Positions 1-6,112 of a stretch of DNA of 64,000 nt are shown piece after piece. The stretch's first letter is position 1. Each line of letters opens with the position of its first letter. Source of the DNA: Rubripirellula tenax. GTDB lineage: Bacteria; Planctomycetota; Planctomycetia; Pirellulales; Pirellulaceae. A program made the translations under genes and the position numbers. The notes under the pieces are model-generated. The model was not told the DNA's origin, searched no databases, and was given only the letters and a program-made list of their open reading frames with translations. The stretch is taken from positions 682,838 through 746,837 of the forward strand of contig NZ_SJPW01000004.1 in the NCBI RefSeq assembly GCF_007860125.1, read 5' to 3'.

Positions 1-98
1 TGCGCGTCGATGCCGGAGTCACGGAGAAATGCAGCGAGCGAGTCAGCGTTCGGAAAATGGCGTGACCGATAGACGGTAGTTGGTTCGGGCAGCGTCAT
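1..98 (-). CDS. DUF2007-like small protein, partial (cassette gene)
   Basis: Only the first 32 codons are present; the gene runs off the left edge. The start ATG is at 98-96, about 20 bp inside the neighbouring attC-like site. The visible N-terminus reads TVYRSRHFPNADSLAAFL and then RDSGIDA. This has the hydrophobic/basic pattern of DUF2007 'putative signal-transducing' proteins, which begin with a beta strand, a helix over residues placed like 'NADSLAAFLRDSGI', and a following strand. The function of that family is not established. Position and orientation match the other cassette genes here. The assignment is inference from a short fragment; the reading frame is open to the edge. Confidence 0.45.
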   Translation of the reverse strand, partial: MTLPEPTTVYRSRHFPNADSLAAFLRDSGIDA

Positions 99-118
99 CG
101 GCGATGTCCTGATTCATT

Positions 119-210
119 CGGATAACGTTACCGATCACCGGGTCGGGAGTGTTGATGTTCCATTTGAAAACGGCCGCAAGCCCGACTCCGGTGCATCGGA
201 TGGTTATCCG
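119..210 (-). repeat. attC-like site A
   Basis: Palindromic 92-bp site. The outer arms are GGATAAC at the left and GTTATCC at the right, exact complements. The inner arms are CACCGGGTCGGG and CCCGACTCCGGTG, which pair except for one unpaired T on the plus strand. The centre is not palindromic. This is the layout of an integron attC site (R'', L'', L', R') with an extrahelical base on the strand opposite the cassette genes. It lies between the DUF2007-like gene and the next cassette gene, both on the minus strand. Confidence 0.8.
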
Positions 211-284
211 CCGTCATAAATCGGATCGAGAAATCGCCGGCGACAAACCTTAGCATACCGGAAAATGACAGTCATAACCGATCG

Positions 285-521
285 TTAAATACGACCAGTC
301 AAAGCACGATATATGTCGCCTTGTTCCTTGAGCCGAAACCGTTCGGGAATGCGTTCTGCGGGACGCGGAATAAATATGAGGAAGAACAGTGAGGCAAAGG
401 CAGCGGGTGATGCAAGCAAAGCGAAGTGGCGGTAATTATCTGTGCCGAGAAAGCCAAGAAAAGCGAGGAAGAAAAGGAAGGCCAGAAACGCAAAGAATCG
501 ACGATCGTAAGCGCGGGTCAT
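285..521 (-). CDS. Small membrane protein (cassette gene)
   Basis: A 78-aa protein that I do not recognise. Residues 8-27 are strongly hydrophobic and Phe/Leu-rich (FFAFLAFLFFLAFLGFLG), a second hydrophobic stretch lies near residues 33-52, and the C-terminal third is charged (RPAERIPERFRLKEQGD). It should be a two-helix membrane protein. It sits alone between attC-like sites A and B in the orientation shared by all cassette genes in the window. Its start is about 39 bp from site B. There is a 75-bp gap between its stop and site A, longer than for the other cassettes. Confidence 0.5.
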   Translation of the reverse strand: MTRAYDRRFFAFLAFLFFLAFLGFLGTDNYRHFALLASPAAFASLFFLIFIPRPAERIPERFRLKEQGDIYRALTGRI

Positions 522-559
522 GATTGTTCCAATCGAGTGTAGGGTAGAGAAAGTTCAGT

Positions 560-651
560 CGGATAACGTTGCCCGTCACCGGGCCGGGAAGATTTATTGT
601 CCATTCGTGAAACCGTGCAAGCCCGGCTCCGGTGCACGGGATGGTTACCCG
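560..651 (-). repeat. attC-like site B
   Basis: Same architecture as site A: outer arms CGGATAAC and GTTACCCG, inner arms CACCGGGCCGGG and CCCGGCTCCGGTG with one unpaired T. The inner-arm change GTCGGG to GCCGGG is matched by CCCGAC to CCCGGC on the other arm. That compensatory change supports selection on the folded structure rather than on the sequence. Confidence 0.82.
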
Positions 652-694
652 CCCTCATCAATTGGAGCAGGACGAGATTGCGTGAAGACAATGA

Positions 695-1045
695 TTAGTC
701 GTATATGAAGCCAAGAATTAATCGTGCACCCGGGAATGCAAGCAGGCCCGCGAGCGTTCCCGCGACCAATCCAAAACGCAGTTTCTGTTTCATGAAAAGA
801 ATCGAAGAATACAGGGAACCCACTGCGGAAACAGTAAAGATAGCAACAGAGGCCGCGTAAGCAGTTTGGGGAGCGCTGGGAGCAAATGCTCCGGTGACGT
901 AGCGATAGGTATTGTAAACGACGGCAAAAAGCGAGAACACGAAAACCGCGGCACACAAAGCGACACCAACCCACCGCAGAGGAGTTGGGGAATTCGGTTC
1001 AATGCCGAGTGCAGTGGGAGCGGAGTACGGGTTGCTGCTCATCAA
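695..1045 (-). CDS. Membrane protein with NPYxAP N-terminus (cassette gene)
   Basis: A 116-aa protein of unknown function. It begins MMSSNPYSAPTALG; an N-terminal NPY-(Q/S)-(S/A)-P motif is a frequent opening of small planctomycete membrane proteins. About four hydrophobic segments follow (near residues 24-46, 55-72, 76-88 and 93-113). Either the first or second Met (1045 or 1042) could be the start. Its 5' end is 20 bp from attC-like site C and its 3' end about 43 bp from site B, so one cassette holds exactly this gene. I prefer this frame to an overlapping 109-aa frame (645-974) because of its coherent membrane topology. Confidence 0.6.
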   Translation of the reverse strand: MMSSNPYSAPTALGIEPNSPTPLRWVGVALCAAVFVFSLFAVVYNTYRYVTGAFAPSAPQTAYAASVAIFTVSAVGSLYSSILFMKQKLRFGLVAGTLAGLLAFPGARLILGFIYD

Positions 1046-1065
1046 TTCTCACGGATGTTTTCAGT

Positions 1066-1136
1066 CGGGTAACGCTGGCCATCACCGGGCACGGAGAGTG
1101 ATGCTTCCATTTGTGAAAACGCGCAAGCCGTGCTCC
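1066..1136 (-). repeat. attC-like site C, left part (split by intron)
   Basis: Contains the left outer arm (CGGGTAAC), the inner arm CACCGGGCACGG and the returning arm CCGTGCTCC, then stops where the group II intron begins. The inner arms again co-vary (GGCACGG with CCGTGCT). Joining this to the sequence after 3096 restores a full-length site. Confidence 0.75.
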
Positions 1137-3096
1137 GTGTGCAGTACGCCCAGCATGGGCGTGATCTTATCAGGTGAAAGTCCTGTGTGTTTAATTCCAG
1201 TCATTTCAACAAGGGAGTCATCGTACCAGATGGATAGCTCGTAAGAAATCAACACGAGGTGAGGGCAACTGCGGCGAGGTGACAGACCGTGGAGAGGAAG
1301 CCTGCGATGCTCGATTGGTGTAGCAACCGGCAGCGTCTCACCAAGACCCACCAGGTTACGTACAGAAACCACATACAAGGCCGGTAACTCCAGGTGAGCG
1401 TGCTGCCTAACGCGAAACCGAACTGGAAGACGGAGTGCAGGTAGATGTGGAGCTTGGGTGGGGACAGATCACGTTCCCTTATCTGGGGAGATCTGAAGAC
1501 GTACCGGCGAGTAGAGCTTGCTCGAAAGGTCGGGCGATCGGGGTGACCCGAATCGTGTCTTCAGAAGTCAGCAGAGGTCGTAGTACCGAGCCTTGCAGTC
1601 CAAGCAAGACGGGAAGGACCAAACGTTTTAGCACAAGGAAGAACCATCGATGACCTCAAAGAAACCGAACGCATCGCGTCACACAGGCGCCGCGCACAAA
1701 CCTCAGCCGAGCCCTTCGACTTCGGCGGCCATCGAGAAGCCAGCCTTGGACTCACAACATCAAACCTCTTTGGTGGAAGAAGCTGTCGACGATCTCAACA
1801 TGGAAATGGCCTGGGCCAAAGTCAAAGCCAACTGCGGAGCCCCTGGCCCCGACGGTATTACGGTCGAAGACTTTGCCGATTGGTTCACCCCTCGTTGGCA
1901 ACAGATCAAAACACAACTTCTCGAAGGGACTTACCGCCCGGCCCCGGTCAGGCGGAAGTCCATTCCTAAACCCGATGGCGGCGAGCGACACCTCGGCATT
2001 CCAAACGTGGTCGATCGTCTCGTCCAACAAGCCATCGCACAAGTCCTGACACCGATCTTTGATCCGGAGTTCTCTGAATCGAGTTTCGGTTACCGGCCCT
2101 ATCGAGACGGCCACGGAGCAGTGAAGCAAATCCAAACGATCATCCGCAGTGGTTACCACTGGTGTGTCGATATGGACCTGTCGAAATTCTTCGACACGGT
2201 TCAGCACGACGTGCTGATGGCTCGCGTGAGCCGCAAGGTTCACGACAAGCAACTGTTGAAATTGATTGGCAAGTTTCTACGCGGCGGCGTGATGGTGCTG
2301 GGTTGTTTCCAACCAAGCAAGGAAGGAACGATGCAAGGCGGACCACTTTCACCACTGCTTGCGAACATCCTGCTGGATGATCTGGACAAGGAACTGGAGC
2401 AACGTGGCTTGCCATTCGTCCGCTACGCGGATGACTTCATCATCTTTGTGAAGTCCGAAGCAGCCGCTCACCGAGTCTTCGGATCGGTCGAGCGGTACTT
2501 GCAGCATACACTCAAACTGATCGTCAACCGCGAGAAAAGCTACGTCCGCCGAGCGGACGGAGTGGAGTTCGTGGGCTACGAGTTCCGTGGCTATGGCGGC
2601 AAGATTTGTGTGAGTGAAAAGAAGCTTCGCCACTTCAAGCGGCGAGCCAGCGAATTACTTGCCCGCAAGGGTGGTCGTTCGATGGTACGCCGAATGGCGG
2701 AGTTCACTCAGTACGCACGAGGTTGGATCGGCTACTTCGCATTGGAGCAGCGAAAGAGTGTTTTCACGAGCTTGGACAAATGGCTTCGTCGCCGCGTCCG
2801 AGCTTGTTACTGGAAGTCTTGGCGCTTACCACGCACCCGGATCCGAAAGTTGAAAGCACTCGGCATTTCGCACGAAGATGCGTACATGTTCGGCGCAAGT
2901 CACAAAGCCGTCTGGCGTCTTTCAATGACGTCGGGTGTGCAACGTGCCTTGTCAAACGACTGGCTGAAAGCCAACGGACTGTTTAGCCTCGAGGAAAGAT
3001 GGAGCGAGCTTGCTCCGCTAAGACGAACCGCCTAGTGCGGATCCGCATGCTAGGTGGTGTGGGAGGGTCCCGGAGCAATCCGGGCCCTATCCCGAT
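1137..3096 (+). mobile_element. Group II intron inserted in an attC-like site
   Basis: A retroelement of about 1.96 kb. The 5' end GTGTG (1137-1141) fits the GUGYG consensus, and a structured 5' region precedes the maturase gene. After the gene, 3032-3055 folds as a domain V-like hairpin (CCTAG...CTAGG around a TGCGGATCCGCA stem). Then comes a domain VI-like hairpin (GGGTCCCGG paired with CCGGGCCCT) ending CCCGAT. The exact ends are inferred from the interrupted attC repeat, so an error of 1-2 bases is possible. The intron points opposite to the cassette genes. That is the orientation known for group IIC-attC introns, which target the bottom strand of attC sites. Confidence 0.82.
1650..3035 (+). 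CDS. ltrA: Group II intron reverse transcriptase/maturase
   Basis: A 461-aa intron-encoded protein. It carries RT blocks in order: KVKANCGAPGPDG, RRKSIPKPDGGERHLGIP, SSFGYRPYRDGHGA, DLSKFFDTVQHD, GTMQGGPLSPLLANILL, and the catalytic YADD in FVRYADDFIIF (about residue 260). Domain X/maturase follows, with RGWIGYFAL and RRRVRACYWKSWRLPRTR, ending in a GLFSLEERW-type tail. There is no HNH endonuclease domain after the maturase. That fits introns that insert into single-stranded or structured DNA, such as class C. The ATG at 1650 follows an AAGGAAG ribosome-binding site. The gene lies wholly inside the intron and should serve splicing and mobility. Confidence 0.95.
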   Translation: MTSKKPNASRHTGAAHKPQPSPSTSAAIEKPALDSQHQTSLVEEAVDDLNMEMAWAKVKANCGAPGPDGITVEDFADWFTPRWQQIKTQLLEGTYRPAPVRRKSIPKPDGGERHLGIPNVVDRLVQQAIAQVLTPIFDPEFSESSFGYRPYRDGHGAVKQIQTIIRSGYHWCVDMDLSKFFDTVQHDVLMARVSRKVHDKQLLKLIGKFLRGGVMVLGCFQPSKEGTMQGGPLSPLLANILLDDLDKELEQRGLPFVRYADDFIIFVKSEAAAHRVFGSVERYLQHTLKLIVNREKSYVRRADGVEFVGYEFRGYGGKICVSEKKLRHFKRRASELLARKGGRSMVRRMAEFTQYARGWIGYFALEQRKSVFTSLDKWLRRRVRACYWKSWRLPRTRIRKLKALGISHEDAYMFGASHKAVWRLSMTSGVQRALSNDWLKANGLFSLEERWSELAPLRRTA

Positions 3097-3111
3097 TGGC
3101 TTTGTTATCCG
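3097..3111 (-). repeat. attC-like site C, right part
   Basis: TGGCTTTGTTATCCG carries the outer arm GTTATCC that complements the left arm at 1066. It is separated from the rest of the site by the group II intron. The minus-strand gene that follows ends with its TAA inside this box. Confidence 0.7.
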
Positions 3112-3305
3112 CATATTCGATAGACCGCCTTGCCGATATCGTCGCTATCGTATCCATAGTGTTCAATGCGCCCGTAGAACCGAAAGCATGCGATTAGAGC
3201 GATGCGTTGTTCGGGGGTGAGCAAGCGGTGGAATTTCGTTGCAGTGTATGATCCGTAGATCAGTCGGTCAATAAATCCGACATCAGCCGCATCAGTCAGC
3301 TCGCG
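3105..3305 (-). pseudogene. Truncated cassette gene (3' end only)
   Basis: A minus-strand frame without stops runs from about 3305 to a TAA at 3107-3105, which lies inside the attC outer box. The last 60 or so residues include GFIDRLIYGSYTATKFHRLL, then a TPEQRIALIACFRFYGRI segment, and end in AVYRICG. It reads like a real alpha-helical protein, but no start codon remains. The 5' part has been replaced by repeat sequence and the IS66 element. I do not recognise the family. Confidence 0.55.
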
Positions 3306-3404
3306 GGGGGGAATAACGGGACGGGAGTAGTTTCAGGTGATTTGGTCATTTATTACCCCCGTCCCATTTTCTTCATCGTCCCATTTTCTTCATTACGTCC
3401 CATT
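3306..3404. repeat. Palindrome remnant and 17-bp tandem repeat
   Basis: A 99-bp stretch with no gene. CGTCCCATTTTCTTCAT occurs twice in perfect tandem (3360-3376, 3377-3393), then a partial third copy ends at the IS66 terminus. Upstream, GGGGGAATAACGGGACGGG and TTATTACCCCCGTCCC form an imperfect inverted repeat. This looks like the edge of a REP-like or IS200-type element that was later cut by IS66. Confidence 0.5.
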
Positions 3405-3424
3405 GTAACAGTTTAGTCCCCGTG
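3405..3424 (+). repeat. IS66 left inverted repeat
   Basis: Twenty bases identical to the reverse complement of 5308-5327. They define the left end of the element. Confidence 0.92.
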
Positions 3425-3699
3425 TGCTTGTTCGAAAGCAGGGCTGGCGTGTTGCTGCGAGGCTGATCGAAGTGGTTGGTAACCTCAGACCTGCCCCGAC
3501 GCTACGCTCATCGTGGCTTCAGGCGACTTGCGAACGCTTCATTTTGTCTAGACACTGGGCTGAGTGAGCGTGAGCGCAGCGTCGAACTCAATTCAATGAA
3601 GTTGAATTGCCAACGCGGTCGTGCTTGCGATTCTCGCAGTGCGGCGTTTGATGGCCGCACAAGCTCGAAGATCGACGCTCGGCGAATCTTCGCCGGCAT

Positions 3700-5229
3700 T
3701 TAGGCATGCGGCTTCGCATAGAGCCGCGTGAGGACCGCGTCGGGAGGCCGCGTCAACAATTCGAAATAGATGTCACTGGCACGATGGCCTTGTCGTCGCG
3801 CCGTTTCGGCAACGCTCATTAACTTCGCCATCCGATTCGCTCCCGCTTCACTGCGATGACCAAAGGTGATCTTGCGAAGGACGACCAAGGGACGCAACGC
3901 ACGCTCGGCAAGATTGTTCGTTGGCGGAACACGCCGGTCGTCAACAAAGATCAACCACTCGGTGAAGTGGCGATTGATTCTGCCCTGAAGCGTCACCGCT
4001 TTCTCATGCGAAACCTCCATCGTGCTCAAGTACTTCAACCGCTCGCGCAGCCGGTATTCGGCGGCTCGCTGCTCATCAGTGTTAAGTGAACCTGCTGCTC
4101 GCTGGCGGTGAAAAGCACAAGCACGTTTAACGAACTCACGAACGTCTTTGAAGAATGCAAAATCAAGCGTTCCTTCTTTGGTCAACTTCTGCCAGTCTCT
4201 GGCCGTGCGAGCTAAGTGGGCAAGACACTTTTGTTTCTTGTCGGTCGTATGAGCGGCGTAACCGCTGTAGCAATCGGTGACCAAAGTGCCCGTAAAATGA
4301 GGCCCCAGAACGTCTCGTGAGACCTTGCCCGCCCGCGTCGTGTCGAACTGAAAATGAACGTACGCTTCATCGGCATGAACCCAGAAGTAGGCTCGGTCGC
4401 CATCAAGGGTCCAGTAGGTTTCGTCAGCGTGAACGGCCCCGTCGCTACTGCCAAGTTTCTTGGCAATATCGTCGACCACAGGCTTGGATTTCTCCGCCAT
4501 CTTTTCCTCAAATCCAAGCAACGCCGCCGGTGTAAAGGTGACCTTGAATAATTCATCAATCACCCTCGGAACTTTTCGGTAACTGATCCCGATGACGTTG
4601 CGAAGATAGATGGCCTTGCTTCGCAAGAAGGGACCGATGCGGCTGAGCAAGATTTCGTCTTTGCCCGCCTGCTCGACACGTCGATCGCACTGTCGGCAGT
4701 GACACGCGGCGTGCCGATACAGCACGACGCGATAGACGCCGTCAATGATGTCTTCTTGCAGATGCTCCGTTGGATCGGCGGAGGGTAATCCATCAACCGG
4801 CCCCAGACAGACTGGGCACCGACGCGGAGCAGGGACATTGACCTCCCAATCGTACTCGGTGGCGGTGGGACGAAACCAACCAGGGTGCCCGACGGGCGCG
4901 CCGCGTTTGTTTGTCGGTGGTTTGGCAGGCGGTGAGATTGAAGTTTCCGCTTCGGCTTGCTTTTGCTTGTTGGTGGCGAACTTGTTTTGCCGCTCCAATT
5001 TGAGTTCGAGTTTGACTTGCTCCAACTCGGCTTTCAGCTTTTCGTTTTCTTGGAACAACCGAATGTTGCGTTTTCGCTCGGCGTCGATGGTGCCGTGCAA
5101 ATAGTCTTGGAACTGCCCGTTGTCATTGCTTAATTGAACCAACGTAGCGATCGCCGCACCGCCAGCGTGTGGACAGTGTCCGACGTTGGGGCAAGGATCG
5201 TTTCTGCGTGGGTAAAAATCGAAGTTCAT
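3700..5229 (-). CDS. tnpC: IS66-type transposase (TnpC)
   Basis: A 509-aa transposase of normal length for the family. An N-terminal leucine-zipper-like coiled coil (about residues 45-90) precedes a zinc-binding segment with CPVC near residue 139 and CHCRQCDRR near residue 177. The DDE catalytic domain follows, including the acidic residue in HADETYW, the VTDCYSGY segment and NLAERALRPL near the C-terminus. The reading frame is intact. The gene occupies nearly all of the element, with its start about 80 bp from the right inverted repeat. Confidence 0.95.
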   Translation of the reverse strand: MNFDFYPRRNDPCPNVGHCPHAGGAAIATLVQLSNDNGQFQDYLHGTIDAERKRNIRLFQENEKLKAELEQVKLELKLERQNKFATNKQKQAEAETSISPPAKPPTNKRGAPVGHPGWFRPTATEYDWEVNVPAPRRCPVCLGPVDGLPSADPTEHLQEDIIDGVYRVVLYRHAACHCRQCDRRVEQAGKDEILLSRIGPFLRSKAIYLRNVIGISYRKVPRVIDELFKVTFTPAALLGFEEKMAEKSKPVVDDIAKKLGSSDGAVHADETYWTLDGDRAYFWVHADEAYVHFQFDTTRAGKVSRDVLGPHFTGTLVTDCYSGYAAHTTDKKQKCLAHLARTARDWQKLTKEGTLDFAFFKDVREFVKRACAFHRQRAAGSLNTDEQRAAEYRLRERLKYLSTMEVSHEKAVTLQGRINRHFTEWLIFVDDRRVPPTNNLAERALRPLVVLRKITFGHRSEAGANRMAKLMSVAETARRQGHRASDIYFELLTRPPDAVLTRLYAKPHA

Positions 5230-5307
5230 GTGAATTCCGTCCGTGAATTCAGCAACCTATCCCCATTCGCGATATGCCACCAAGGCCAGTTCTTGAGATC
5301 AGAAGGC

Positions 5308-5327
5308 CACGGGGACTAAACTGTTAC
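5308..5327 (-). repeat. IS66 right inverted repeat
   Basis: Exact inverted copy of 3405-3424. The last codons of the adjacent BlaI-like gene are read from this repeat. Confidence 0.92.
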
Positions 5328-5909
5328 GCACATGATCTGCAAAACAAAGAGGCCTGACCCCTTTGATTTCCTTGACCCCTTTGATTTCCTCTCGCCCCGA
5401 CTTTCGTCCCACATGTTGCAAGAAACTTCCATTGCGAGTTTGACGTTCGAGCGGTCAGCCCCCAATCGAATCAAATCAGGCTGAACTGAACTTGAAGCAC
5501 TCTCTAAACCGTCGGAAAGTGAACGCCCAGGATCAGGGTACTTATCCAGTATCGCGAGAATCTCGGCAGCTTCCTTTTTGCTGAGCCGCTTCTTATCAAC
5601 CAATTGCATGATGAGCGGTGCAATGGATTTGGTACCAAGCCGCTCCACTAGAGAATTCAGTTCTTCACCCAGCACATCCGCATGCGTGCATGCAGGTGAA
5701 AACTGGTGGACAAAGGAACTCCGGTCTCGCGATACCAATCCCTTTTTTTCTAGTCGCTGCAGAAACGAATGGACCGTTGCGAACTCCGACTCAGCACCGT
5801 CAGGGTACACCGACGCAGCAATGGCCTTGGCGGTGAGCGATTCCTCTCGCCAAAGCACCTTCAACACATCAAGTTCAGCATCCGTGACGGAGACCCTCTT
5901 CTTCACCAT
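5316..5909 (-). CDS. BlaI/MecI-type repressor with aberrant C-terminus
   Basis: The start at 5909 (MVKKRVSVTDAELDVLKVLW) gives a canonical BlaI/MecI winged-helix opening. The recognition region follows as SEFATVHSFLQRLEKKGLVS, with the dimerisation helices through KKEAAEILAILDKYPDP. That is about 130 residues, the usual full length. A further 65 or so residues run through repeat sequence into the IS66 end. Family members repress a divergent or downstream operon and are normally paired with a BlaR1/M56 metalloprotease sensor, which is missing here. Most likely the IS66 insertion or rearrangement removed the native stop and neighbour. It lies divergent from the molybdopterin oxidoreductase and could regulate it. 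Confidence 0.8.
   Translation of the reverse strand: MVKKRVSVTDAELDVLKVLWREESLTAKAIAASVYPDGAESEFATVHSFLQRLEKKGLVSRDRSSFVHQFSPACTHADVLGEELNSLVERLGTKSIAPLIMQLVDKKRLSKKEAAEILAILDKYPDPGRSLSDGLESASSSVQPDLIRLGADRSNVKLAMEVSCNMWDESRGERKSKGSRKSKGSGLFVLQIMCVTV
5355..5390. repeat. 18-bp perfect tandem repeat
   Basis: TGACCCCTTTGATTTCCT occurs twice in direct tandem (5355-5372 and 5373-5390), just outside the IS66 right end. It is translated as the repetitive KSKGSRKSKGS tail of the BlaI-like frame, so the tail probably comes from inserted repeat DNA and not from the ancestral gene. Confidence 0.8.
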
Positions 5910-6112
5910 AGCTAGACTCCCAACGCTCTCATAGGCATAGCGCATACGCGCAACAGGCGAGCCGCCGAATATCAAGCGATGTTTCCGAGCGCGAACCTGA
6001 GAGCAGCTGGAGTGGTCTGCAATGATTCTGGAAGCGTTGTCAGGCGACATTATCGGATAGACTGCGGCGGTTCACATGGTACGTGCATGCGACTATCTCC
6101 GATGGATTTCAA

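Larger units (their letters stand above)
3405..5327 (-). mobile_element. IS66-family insertion element
   Basis: A 1923-bp element bounded by perfect 20-bp inverted repeats starting GTAACAGTTTAG (IS66 elements typically begin GTAA). It carries only the tnpC transposase; the usual tnpA and tnpB accessory genes are absent. Between the left end and the tnpC stop (3425-3699) I see no gene. The flanking octamers (3397-3404 and 5328-5335) do not match, so no 8-bp target duplication is visible. Either the duplication has decayed or recombination has joined sequences that were not originally adjacent. Confidence 0.88.

Noticed and set aside
645-974. 109-aa minus-strand frame in the cassette between sites B and C
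   Set aside because: Its stop falls in the attC box, but its composition is Cys/Arg-rich and irregular. The overlapping 116-aa frame (695-1045) has a coherent membrane-protein pattern.
1650-3035. Reverse transcriptase as a defence RT or retron
   Set aside because: Domain X, a domain V/VI-like RNA 3' end and a 5' GTGTG boundary identify a group II intron.
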